A stretch of 6,731 nt of DNA from Clostridia bacterium (GTDB lineage Bacteria; Bacillota; Clostridia; Christensenellales; Borkfalkiaceae). The notes under the pieces were generated by a model. The model did not search any database. It had not been told where the DNA came from and saw only the letters and a list, made by a program, of their open reading frames with translations. This document shows positions 1 to 5,119 of the stretch, one piece after another. The stretch is taken from NCBI GenBank assembly GCA_017503885.1, contig JAFVSF010000145.1, positions 1-6,731 on the forward strand. Direction: 5' to 3'. The position numbers and the translations under genes were made by a program. How positions within the stretch are numbered: position 1 is the stretch's first letter; each line of letters opens with the position of its first letter.

Positions 1-81
1 ATGTATGAAACGGGTAAAGATTTAAAAGTAATGTACCGTGAGACCTCTGAGGGTGGCCTTGCTAAAAAATATAAAGGATAG
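1..81 (+). CDS. C-terminal end of a probable L-serine dehydratase (partial, left edge)
   Basis: An open frame enters at the left edge and ends at TAG (79-81), giving 26 residues. It contains ETGKDLKVMYRETSEGGLAK. The pattern TG-(K/R)-D-followed by Y-(K/R)-ETS-x-GGLA is, from memory, the usual tail of the alpha domain of iron-sulfur-dependent bacterial L-serine dehydratases (SdaA/SdaAA type), cytosolic enzymes converting L-serine to pyruvate and ammonia. The catalytic and cluster-binding regions lie outside the window, so the assignment rests on this tail alone. The ATG at position 1 is probably an internal methionine because the family is several hundred residues long. The next gene begins 5 bases downstream with its ribosome-binding site inside this gene's last codons, which suggests co-transcription. 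Alternative: another protein with a chance GGLA tail. Confidence 0.6.
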   Translation: MYETGKDLKVMYRETSEGGLAKKYKG

Positions 82-86
82 GCAAA

Positions 87-815
87 GTGAAACTTTTTGA
101 AAGTATTAAGAAGATTAAAAAAGCAGTTTCTCAAAAAAAAGTAGAAAGGGCTGGCAGACAAGGGGAAAACAAAGTCGATTCAAAATTAAATCCAATACTG
201 TTTGGTAAAGTTTCGCATAGGCAGGTTAATAACGTAACTTTAGTTGACGATAATGGTTACTCGCACCAAATAGACCATGTTGAAATTAGAAGAAATGGAA
301 TATTTTGCATAGAAACGAAAAATTATAAAGGGTGGATCTTTGGTTATGAAAACCAAGAAATGTGGACTCAAACATTGTATAATGGAGAGAAACATCAATT
401 TAGAAACCCTGTAAAACAAAATAATTCGCACGTTTATCATTTAAATAAGGTTTTAGGTGGAAAATATAAGATTTTTTCTGTTATTGTTTTTGCTCAAAAT
501 AATGCCGATAAAATTGATATACCTAATGTTATAAATCTTAATGAATTAAAATCATATTTAGCAAATTTTCACAGTGGGGTTGCGTATTCAGAGTTTGAAA
601 TGGACATGATTCAGGCTAAAATAATGGCAGCAAATAAGAGGTTGTCAAATGATGAACACGTTGAAAATATAAAAAACCAACAGCGTAATTTGGACAATAA
701 TATTTGCCCTAGATGTAAGTCTAGATTGGTTTTTAAAGAGGGCAAATATGGTCCTTTCTGGGGCTGTAGTAGTTACCCTAAATGTAAATTTATAAAGAAA
801 ATAGACACCAATTAA
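87..815 (+). CDS. NERD-domain (nuclease-related) protein with C-terminal topoisomerase-type C4 zinc finger
   Basis: The product is a 242-residue soluble protein. A lysine-rich N-terminus (1-22) leads into a NERD domain (about 22-135). The domain shows GRQGE (23-27), QIDHV (61-65, D63), IETKNY (75-80, E76 and K78) and NP-x-x-Q (107-111). The D, E-x-K arrangement is that of the PD-(D/E)xK nuclease fold to which NERD is related. A linker (about 140-205) is followed by a zinc finger with C207, C210, C227 and C233, of the type at the C-terminus of bacterial topoisomerase I. The combination predicts a nucleic-acid-binding, possibly cleaving, protein, but the biological role is not known. The GTG start is chosen because AAAGGA (73-78) lies 8 bases upstream and the first in-frame ATG would delete the N-terminal half of the domain. 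No signal peptide or membrane segment is seen. By eye the gene is somewhat AT-richer than the 3' genes. Confidence 0.9.
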   Translation: MKLFESIKKIKKAVSQKKVERAGRQGENKVDSKLNPILFGKVSHRQVNNVTLVDDNGYSHQIDHVEIRRNGIFCIETKNYKGWIFGYENQEMWTQTLYNGEKHQFRNPVKQNNSHVYHLNKVLGGKYKIFSVIVFAQNNADKIDIPNVINLNELKSYLANFHSGVAYSEFEMDMIQAKIMAANKRLSNDEHVENIKNQQRNLDNNICPRCKSRLVFKEGKYGPFWGCSSYPKCKFIKKIDTN

Positions 816-826
816 AGGATAAAAAT

Positions 827-1078
827 ATGACTAAAAAGAACTTGTTAAAATTTTCACTTATCAACTTAATTATAGGCTTAGTAATTTTTGCTATTTCCTA
901 CTTTACTTTTCATTTCGTTACCGACTCGGGTATTACTCTCACTTGGCATCCAGAGGCAGGTAAACCTTTTGTTACTGATATGATTGCTCAACTTGGCGTG
1001 TTGTTTATCTTTGCAAGTGCAATAAGTCTTGTTGCATCTATAGTGTTTTTTAAAGAAGAAAAAGTAGATAAAAGATAA
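827..1078 (+). CDS. Small two-helix membrane protein, function unknown
   Basis: The product is 83 residues. A basic start (MTKKNLLK) precedes a hydrophobic helix at about 8-30. A polar loop at about 31-51 contains TWHPEAGKPFVTD. A second helix spans about 52-75 and is followed by a charged tail (KEEKVDKR). By the positive-inside rule both ends should be cytoplasmic and the loop outside. AAAGGA (814-819) sits 7 bases before the ATG, overlapping the stop of the NERD gene, so the two genes are almost certainly one transcript. I do not recognise a named family. The specific loop sequence makes it look like a conserved protein rather than a random reading frame. The stop codon lies inside an 8-bp target duplication created by the element immediately downstream. 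Confidence 0.8.
   Translation: MTKKNLLKFSLINLIIGLVIFAISYFTFHFVTDSGITLTWHPEAGKPFVTDMIAQLGVLFIFASAISLVASIVFFKEEKVDKR
1071..1078. repeat. Target-site duplication, left copy (AAAGATAA)
   Basis: AAAGATAA directly abuts the left end of the 182-bp palindromic element and is repeated exactly at 1261-1268 on its other side. Eight AT-rich bases is a duplication length produced by several DDE transposases, for example the ISL3 and IS6 families. This copy includes the TAA stop codon of the small membrane protein. Confidence 0.8.
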
Positions 1079-1112
1079 GGCTCTATCACAACTCGTGACT
1101 GATATTTAAAGG
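1079..1112 (+). repeat. Left terminal inverted repeat of the MITE-like element
   Basis: The arm runs from GGCTCTATCACAAC through TGACTGAT to ATTTAAAGG. It pairs with 1224-1260, allowing a 3-base gap and five mismatches. Confidence 0.8.
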
Positions 1113-1223
1113 TTTATCTGCTTCGCAATAGTAGTCTTTTTACGGCTTTTTGCAATTCCGATTACCAACAAGGTAATTCCCTTGCAAAAATCTCGCAAAA
1201 ATTCCGTCTTGCTCGTATCTAAC

Positions 1224-1260
1224 CCTTTAAATTTAATCAGTCATACGTTGTGACATAGCC
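1224..1260 (-). repeat. Right terminal inverted repeat of the MITE-like element
   Basis: Read on the minus strand the arm runs GGCTATGTCACAAC, then TGACTGAT, then TAA (absent from the left arm), then ATTTAAAGG. It is the reverse-complement partner of 1079-1112. Confidence 0.8.
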
Positions 1261-1268
1261 AAAGATAA
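1261..1268. repeat. Target-site duplication, right copy (AAAGATAA)
   Basis: This is an exact copy of 1071-1078 immediately after the GCC end of the palindromic element. Removing the element and one copy restores a continuous AT-rich sequence running from the small membrane protein's stop codon into the leader of the next gene. Confidence 0.8.
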
Positions 1269-1269
1269 A

Positions 1270-1296
1270 ATATTAAAAATTTACCATCTTTAATAT
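1270..1296. promoter_or_regulatory. AT-rich dyad upstream of the exporter gene, possible operator
   Basis: ATATTAAA (1270-1277) and TTTAATAT (1289-1296) are perfect 8-bp inverted repeats separated by 11 bases. They lie just upstream of the candidate -10 element. The composition is all A/T, so a chance dyad in AT-rich leader DNA is quite possible. There is no GC-rich stem with a U-tract, so it is not a normal terminator. Confidence 0.25.
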
Positions 1297-1312
1297 AGTT
1301 TTCACAAAAGCA

Positions 1313-1321
1313 TGCTAAAAT
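1313..1321 (+). promoter_or_regulatory. Candidate extended -10 promoter for the exporter operon
   Basis: TGCTAAAAT contains the extended -10 dinucleotide TG, one spacer base, and TAAAAT, which matches TATAAT at five of six positions. No good -35 box lies at the normal distance, which extended -10 promoters can tolerate. Transcription would start around 1328, leaving a leader of about 20 bases with the ribosome-binding site. It fits the start of a new transcription unit after the palindromic element. Confidence 0.35.
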
Positions 1322-1337
1322 AAATACAAATACTAAT

Positions 1338-1343
1338 AGGAAG
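1338..1343 (+). promoter_or_regulatory. Ribosome-binding site of the exporter gene
   Basis: AGGAAG lies 6 bases before the ATG at 1350 and supports that start. Confidence 0.7.
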
Positions 1344-1349
1344 TGTTGA

Positions 1350-2129
1350 ATGTTTATTAAGATTTTAGTTTGCGTACTTGCAGGATTTGGTGCAGGTATT
1401 GGTACGGGTTTTGCAGGGCTTAGTGCGGCAACGATTATTTCGCCTATGCTTATGATTTTATTAGACGTACCAGCCTACGAAGCCGTTGGTATTGCCTTAG
1501 CAAGCGACGTGCTTGCTAGTGCTTTAAGTGCTATAACGTATGCAAAAAATAAAAATATAGATTTAAAAAACGGGCTTGTTATGATGGTAACGGTATTAGT
1601 GTTTACCGTTTTCGGAAGTTGGGTAGCAGGTTTTGTTAAGGCAACGGCAATGGAATTGGTGTCGCTTGTCTTTATGCTTGTTTTAGGACTTAAATTTATA
1701 TTGTGGCCAGTTATGAAAACAGAGCAGGCAGAAGAAGAAACTAATAGAGTTAGATTTATCATAGTTTCTATTGCTTGTGGTATGTTCGTAGGCTTTGTAT
1801 GCGGTTTTATTGGTGTCGGTGGAGGAATGTTAATGCTCCTTCTTTTAACTTCGGTGCTCGGTTACGAACTTAAAACTGCAGTGGGAACAAGCGTGTTCAT
1901 AATGTCGTTTACAGCGTTTACAGGTGCTACAAGTCGTTTTATTATGGGAGATTTTCCAAATTGGCTATATTTAGACGTGTGCGTTATATCTACGCTTGTG
2001 TTTGCCTTGCTAGCATCAAGAATTGCAAATATGGCAAAGGCAAAAACTTTAAATAGAATAGTTGGTTTAGTTCTTGTTGTAACTTGTATTACTATTGTTT
2101 CAATAGAGACAATAAAAACTATTTGGTAA
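1350..2129 (+). CDS. TauE/SafE-family (TSUP) membrane exporter
   Basis: The product is a 259-residue, highly hydrophobic protein with about eight predicted membrane segments in two homologous halves, the usual layout and size of the TSUP (formerly DUF81) family. The first half carries GAGIGTGFAGLSAATIISPM (14-33). The second half carries GFVCGFIGVGGGMLMLLL (148-165), followed by TAVGTSVFIMSFTAFTGA (176-193), matching the duplicated glycine-rich G-x-G-G-G signature. A charged cytoplasmic loop (about 122-135, KTEQAEEETNR) separates the halves. Members move organic or inorganic sulfur anions such as sulfite, sulfoacetate or thiosulfate, but substrate cannot be inferred here and no sulfur gene is nearby. 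It is probably the first gene of the operon, with a six-base gap to the next gene. Confidence 0.9.
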   Translation: MFIKILVCVLAGFGAGIGTGFAGLSAATIISPMLMILLDVPAYEAVGIALASDVLASALSAITYAKNKNIDLKNGLVMMVTVLVFTVFGSWVAGFVKATAMELVSLVFMLVLGLKFILWPVMKTEQAEEETNRVRFIIVSIACGMFVGFVCGFIGVGGGMLMLLLLTSVLGYELKTAVGTSVFIMSFTAFTGATSRFIMGDFPNWLYLDVCVISTLVFALLASRIANMAKAKTLNRIVGLVLVVTCITIVSIETIKTIW

Positions 2130-2135
2130 TAAATT

Positions 2136-2642
2136 ATGGAATTTAAAAGGGTAGAAAAAGAAGATTTTGACAAGGTGTATTCTTGCATAGAGGAGAGTTT
2201 TCCTATTTGCGAAAGAAGAACGTTTCAAGAGGCAAAAGCAGTATTAGATAAGAAAGAATATACTCTTTTTCATATAGAAGAAAATGACACGAAAGTAGGG
2301 CTTTTAGGCGTTTGGAATTTGGATGGATTTTGCTTTATAGAACATTTTGCAATATATCCGTCTTTTAGAAATAAAGGGCTTGGTGCTACGGCGTTAACCC
2401 TTGCAAAAACAAAGTGGGACAAGATTGTTTTAGAGGTTGAACCAAATACTACTGAAATTGCCAAAAGAAGATTAGACTTTTATATGCGAAACGGCTTTTG
2501 TCAAAATTCATTTAAGTATATGCAACCGTCTTATAGGTTTGGCGAAGAGGACGTAGAATTGGTTATTTTAAGTTATCCTACTTTGCTTGGCGAAAGCGAA
2601 AAGGTTATTAAAGAAATTTACAAGAAGGTTTACGGCAGATGA
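2136..2642 (+). CDS. GNAT-family N-acetyltransferase
   Basis: The product is 168 residues, a typical single GNAT domain. Acetyl-CoA-binding motif A is visible as HFAIYPSFRNKGLG (70-83), with the R/Q-x-x-G-x-G/A pyrophosphate loop at R78-N-K-G-L-G83. It is followed by the motif B strand and helix, KIVLEVEP (96-103) and RRLDFYMRNGF (111-121), where the Y/F-x-x-x-GF ending is classic. The N-terminal half (about 1-50, with SFPICERR at 21-28) would form the acceptor site. The substrate could be a small amine, an amino sugar or a protein N-terminus and cannot be told. There is no obvious Shine-Dalgarno before the ATG; it starts 6 bases after the exporter stop, so translation may depend on coupling. 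Its stop overlaps the next start as ATGA. Confidence 0.87.
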   Translation: MEFKRVEKEDFDKVYSCIEESFPICERRTFQEAKAVLDKKEYTLFHIEENDTKVGLLGVWNLDGFCFIEHFAIYPSFRNKGLGATALTLAKTKWDKIVLEVEPNTTEIAKRRLDFYMRNGFCQNSFKYMQPSYRFGEEDVELVILSYPTLLGESEKVIKEIYKKVYGR

Positions 2643-3469
2643 AAATTTGCGATTTGCACACACATTCAAATTATTCCGACGGCACGTTTTCTCCAACAGA
2701 ACTCGTGCAGGAGGCAAAAAGAGTAGGACTTTCTGCAATAGCCCTTACCGACCATAATAACGTGGATGGCATAAACGAGTTTTTGCAAGAATGTGAAAAG
2801 TGTGATATAGAGGGGATTATTGGCACGGAGTTTTCTACAGATTATAAAAATATAGAACTTCACGTTTTAGGTCTTTTTATAAAAAAAGAAAATTTAGACG
2901 AGGTAAATTCCATTTGTGAACAAGTGCGAAAAAATAAAGATGAAAGCAATCGCATAATGATAAAAAGATTGCAAGAGAACGGTTACGATATTACTTACGA
3001 AGAAGTGCGTGCTACGTGCAAAGGCACAATGAATAGAGCACATATAGGTGAGGTTTTATACAAAAAGGGCTATACAAAGACGGTTAAAGAAGTGTTTACC
3101 ACTATTCTTTCTAAAAAAGGAAAAATTTATCACTCGGCAAAAAGATTAGACGTGTTTAAAACTATAGAGTTTATTAAGTCAATCGGTGCAGTTCCAGTGC
3201 TTGCTCATCCGTTTTTGGACTTGGATGAAAAAGGTTTAAGAGAATTTTTAAATCTCGCTAAACCGTATGGGCTTGAGGGTATGGAAACGGTCTATTCAAC
3301 TTATAGTGAAGAGGAAACCTTACTTGCAAAACAAATAGCAAAAGAATACGAATTGAAAGAAAGTGGTGGAAGTGATTTTCACGGCTACAGAAAAAATGAT
3401 ATATCGCTTGCAACAGGTAGAGGGAATTTAGTTATTCCTTACAGTTTTTGCGAAAAGTTACACCCATAG
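2639..3469 (+). CDS. PHP-domain metal-dependent phosphoesterase (TrpH/YciV-like)
   Basis: The product is a 276-residue cytosolic enzyme, close to the usual length of the family. The metal-binding motifs are complete: DLHTHSNYSDGT (5-16, H7, H9, D14), LTDHN (36-40, D38, H39), GTE (62-64, E64), H75 in ELHVLG, NRAHIG (132-137, H135), LAHP (188-191, H190) and SGGSDFHG (242-249, D246, H248). This set is that of the TrpH/YciV group, whose characterised members hydrolyse 3',5'-nucleotide bisphosphates (pAp-like) and trim RNA 5' ends (E. coli RNase AM). Histidinol-phosphate phosphatase belongs to the wider superfamily but differs in sequence. The segment between E64 and H135 is the small domain typical of this group. 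AAGAAGG (2622-2628) lies 10 bases before the ATG, and the start overlaps the GNAT stop (ATGA). The substrate here is not proven; the neighbouring kinase and isomerase leave open a sugar-phosphate role. Confidence 0.9.
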   Translation: MKICDLHTHSNYSDGTFSPTELVQEAKRVGLSAIALTDHNNVDGINEFLQECEKCDIEGIIGTEFSTDYKNIELHVLGLFIKKENLDEVNSICEQVRKNKDESNRIMIKRLQENGYDITYEEVRATCKGTMNRAHIGEVLYKKGYTKTVKEVFTTILSKKGKIYHSAKRLDVFKTIEFIKSIGAVPVLAHPFLDLDEKGLREFLNLAKPYGLEGMETVYSTYSEEETLLAKQIAKEYELKESGGSDFHGYRKNDISLATGRGNLVIPYSFCEKLHP

Positions 3470-3473
3470 TGGT

Positions 3474-3479
3474 AGGGGG
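3474..3479 (+). promoter_or_regulatory. Ribosome-binding site fixing the ROK kinase start
   Basis: AGGGGG lies 4 bases upstream of the ATG at 3484, just after the PHP gene's TAG. It favours this ATG over the in-frame TTG at 3448, which would overlap the PHP gene and add twelve residues ahead of the conserved MYIGLDIGGTK start. Confidence 0.75.
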
Positions 3480-3483
3480 AAAT

Positions 3484-4431
3484 ATGTATATAGGTTTAGA
3501 TATTGGTGGTACAAAGTGTGCTGCAGTGCTTGGTAATCTTGCAGAAGACGTGGAAATTTTAGATAAAATAACTTTTCCAACGGCAGGGAAAACTCCCGAA
3601 GAGATTTTAGAACTTTTTTCTAATTTTATCGAAGAAAAGAGAAAACTGCATCAAATAGACGGTATAGGAATTGCTTGTGGTGGTCCACTCGATAGTAAAA
3701 AGGGCATTATAAAAAAGCCACCGTCACTTCCTCTTTGGGATGGAATTGAAATCGTAAAGTATTTCGAGGACAAGTTTAACGTACCAACCCATCTTAAAAA
3801 CGATGCCGACGCATGTGCAGTTGCAGAGTGGAAATACGGTGCAGGCAAAGGCACTGAAAATATGATTTTTATTACCTTTGGCACAGGTTTTGGCTCAGGT
3901 CTTATATTAAATGGAAGACTGTATTCGGGTACTAACGACAACGCAGGAGAAATAGGACACGTAAGACTTAGAAAAAGTGGACCTATAGGTTACAATAAAG
4001 CAGGCTCGTGCGAGGGCTTTTGCAGTGGTAGTGGAATACGCCGTCTTGCCCTTATTGAACTAGAAAAACTTAAGAAAAAGGGTATTACTCCAGATTTTGT
4101 ACAAAAAATTGGTGGAGAAGATAATATAACGGCAAAGGTTCTTGCAGAAAACGCAAGGCTTGGCGACAGTTTTTGTAAGAGGGTGTATAAAATAAGTGGC
4201 AAAATGCTTGGCGAAGCACTTAGTATTTTAATCGACCTTTTCAATCCGGAAAAGATTGTAATAGGTGGCGTATTTATGAGAAGTGGCGACTTGCTTTACC
4301 CTTATGCAGAAAAAGTAATTAAAAAAGAGAGTTTAATTTATTCTCAACAAGCAGTTAAAGTTGTTCCTGCAAAATTAAGTGAAAATATAGGCGATGTTTC
4401 GGCACTCGTTGTCGCACAGGGGGATTTATGA
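3484..4431 (+). CDS. ROK-family sugar kinase, subfamily without the usual zinc-binding cysteine cluster
   Basis: The product is a 315-residue actin-like-fold kinase. Visible motifs are the phosphate-1 loop LDIGGTK (5-11), the substrate and catalytic segment KNDADACAVAEWKYG (105-119, with N106 and the catalytic base D107), the second phosphate loop TFGTGFGSG (131-139), EIGH (156-159) and the adenosine-binding region IVIGGVF (258-264). ROK kinases phosphorylate hexoses or amino sugars (glucose, N-acetylglucosamine, N-acetylmannosamine, fructose, allose), usually at the terminal hydroxyl. H159 is kept, but the expected C-x-C-G-x-x-G-C zinc motif is replaced by GPIGYNKAGSCEGFCSGSGI (166-185), which holds only two cysteines. 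From memory such a glycine-rich replacement occurs in a distinct ROK branch, so this is probably subfamily-specific rather than damage. There is no DNA-binding N-terminus, so it is not a ROK repressor. The stop overlaps the SIS gene start (ATGA). Confidence 0.92.
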   Translation: MYIGLDIGGTKCAAVLGNLAEDVEILDKITFPTAGKTPEEILELFSNFIEEKRKLHQIDGIGIACGGPLDSKKGIIKKPPSLPLWDGIEIVKYFEDKFNVPTHLKNDADACAVAEWKYGAGKGTENMIFITFGTGFGSGLILNGRLYSGTNDNAGEIGHVRLRKSGPIGYNKAGSCEGFCSGSGIRRLALIELEKLKKKGITPDFVQKIGGEDNITAKVLAENARLGDSFCKRVYKISGKMLGEALSILIDLFNPEKIVIGGVFMRSGDLLYPYAEKVIKKESLIYSQQAVKVVPAKLSENIGDVSALVVAQGDL

Positions 4432-5066
4432 AAAATACTACAAGAAGAATTTATGAAGAACTTATAATTAAGCATCCAGCGTTGTTCGTTTGTAAAGAAG
4501 AAATTTTACAAGTGTTTGAAATTGCAAAGCAAACCTATGAACGTGGTGGTAAAATTTTAGTTTGTGGCAATGGTGGTAGTGCTGCTGATAGCGAACATAT
4601 CGTTGGCGAACTTATGAAAAATTTTAAAAAGTGTAGAAAGGCTGATGAAGGGCTTTTATCTAGGTTAGAAGACTGCGAAGAGAGTAAGAAGTTAAAAGAG
4701 GTTTTAGAGGGCAATTTGCCTGCTATTTCATTGACTTCTCATATTTCTTTAACGACGGCTTATTCTAACGATAAAGAGCCTTCAGCAGTGTTTGCACAAC
4801 AACTTTCTGGGCTTGGAAACGAAGGGGATACTTTTATTGCAATTTCCACTTCAGGCAATTCCTTAAACTGCGTTTACGCTTGTTTAGTAGCAAAGGCTAA
4901 GGGCTTAAAAACCGTGGCACTTACAGGCGAAAAAGATAGCAGACTTTCTGCTCTTTCAGACGTTTGTGTTAAAGTTCCTGAAACCGAAACGTATAAAATA
5001 CAAGAATATCATCTTCCTATTTACCATGCTCTTTGTGCAATGCTTGAAGAAGAACTTTTTGATTAA
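4428..5066 (+). CDS. SIS-domain sugar-phosphate isomerase, GmhA (phosphoheptose isomerase)-like
   Basis: The product is 212 residues, about 20 longer than E. coli GmhA. The SIS core is clear: ILVCGNGGSAADSEHIVGEL (43-62) binds the sugar phosphate, STSGNS (140-145) is the second phosphate loop, and IQEYHLPIYHALC (191-203) is the C-terminal helix. H57 and E61, and Q192 and H200, keep the spacing of the metal/catalytic residues H61/E65 and Q172/H180 of GmhA, so an isomerase rather than only a sugar-binding role is likely. GmhA converts sedoheptulose 7-phosphate to D-glycero-D-manno-heptose 7-phosphate. A charged insertion at about 66-96 separates the first helix from the next strand (LPAISLTSH), unlike standard GmhA, so the substrate may differ. 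No HldE, GmhB or HddA homologue is present in the window. AGGGGG (4418-4423) lies 4 bases before the ATG, which overlaps the ROK stop. The pairing implies consecutive steps on the same or a related sugar. Confidence 0.88.
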   Translation: MKNTTRRIYEELIIKHPALFVCKEEILQVFEIAKQTYERGGKILVCGNGGSAADSEHIVGELMKNFKKCRKADEGLLSRLEDCEESKKLKEVLEGNLPAISLTSHISLTTAYSNDKEPSAVFAQQLSGLGNEGDTFIAISTSGNSLNCVYACLVAKAKGLKTVALTGEKDSRLSALSDVCVKVPETETYKIQEYHLPIYHALCAMLEEELFD

Positions 5067-5108
5067 AAACTGCCCAATAGGTTGATTATTTAACAATTTT
5101 ATCAAATT

Positions 5109-5114
5109 AAGGAG
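5109..5114 (+). promoter_or_regulatory. Ribosome-binding site of the response regulator
   Basis: AAGGAG lies 5 bases before the ATG at 5120. It is among the strongest Shine-Dalgarno matches in the window. Confidence 0.75.
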
Positions 5115-5119
5115 TCCTT

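Larger units (their letters stand above)
1079..1260. mobile_element. MITE-like miniature inverted-repeat element (182 bp, no coding capacity)
   Basis: The ends are imperfect inverted repeats. The left end begins GGCTCTATCACAAC and the reverse complement of the right end begins GGCTATGTCACAAC. The first 25 positions match at 20, and after a 3-base gap a further 9 match (ATTTAAAGG). Pairing continues inward, weaker in the middle of each arm, to a central hairpin: TTTTTGCAA (1147-1155) with TTGCAAAAA (1182-1190), and ATTACC (1161-1166) with GGTAAT (1172-1177) around the loop AACAA. The whole element is thus one long imperfect palindrome centred near 1169. It is bounded by an exact 8-bp direct repeat. 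No reading frame of useful length lies inside, so it would need a transposase in trans. GG-starting ends with an 8-bp duplication resemble ISL3-type, or less likely IS6-type, insertion sequences, but family assignment is inference. As RNA it would fold into a long hairpin and may act as a transcription terminator or stability element. Confidence 0.8.

Noticed and set aside
87..815. Remnant of a topoisomerase I gene, suggested by the C-terminal C4 zinc finger.
   Set aside because: The upstream 200 residues have NERD motifs and none of the Toprim or active-site tyrosine features. The finger is an independent module often attached to other DNA-related proteins.
1079..1260. Structured RNA or riboswitch upstream of the exporter.
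   Set aside because: The long end-to-end symmetry with an exact flanking direct repeat is explained better by a transposable element. No riboswitch consensus was recognised, and the exporter has its own promoter-like sequence downstream of the element.
1079..1260. CRISPR repeat-spacer or tandem-repeat array in the intergenic region.
   Set aside because: The only repeats are a single inverted pair, one flanking direct repeat and a short internal 8-mer pair. There is no regular series of direct repeats with spacers.
3448..3483. Upstream TTG start that would extend the ROK kinase by twelve residues.
   Set aside because: It lies inside the PHP gene and has no ribosome-binding site. The ATG at 3484 has AGGGGG 4 bases upstream and gives the standard family N-terminus MYIGLDIGGTK.
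3651..4244. Long open frames on the minus strand opposite the kinase gene.
   Set aside because: They are compositional shadows of a strongly supported + strand gene, lack ribosome-binding sites and show no recognisable domain.
5067..5119. Possible promoter or operator between the isomerase and the response regulator: TTGATT at 5082-5087, and TTGAT/ATCAA (5082-5086 and 5101-5105) as a dyad.
   Set aside because: No -10 box lies at a 16-18 base spacing without running into the ribosome-binding site, and a 5-bp AT-rich dyad with a 14-base loop is expected by chance. No terminator hairpin is visible either.
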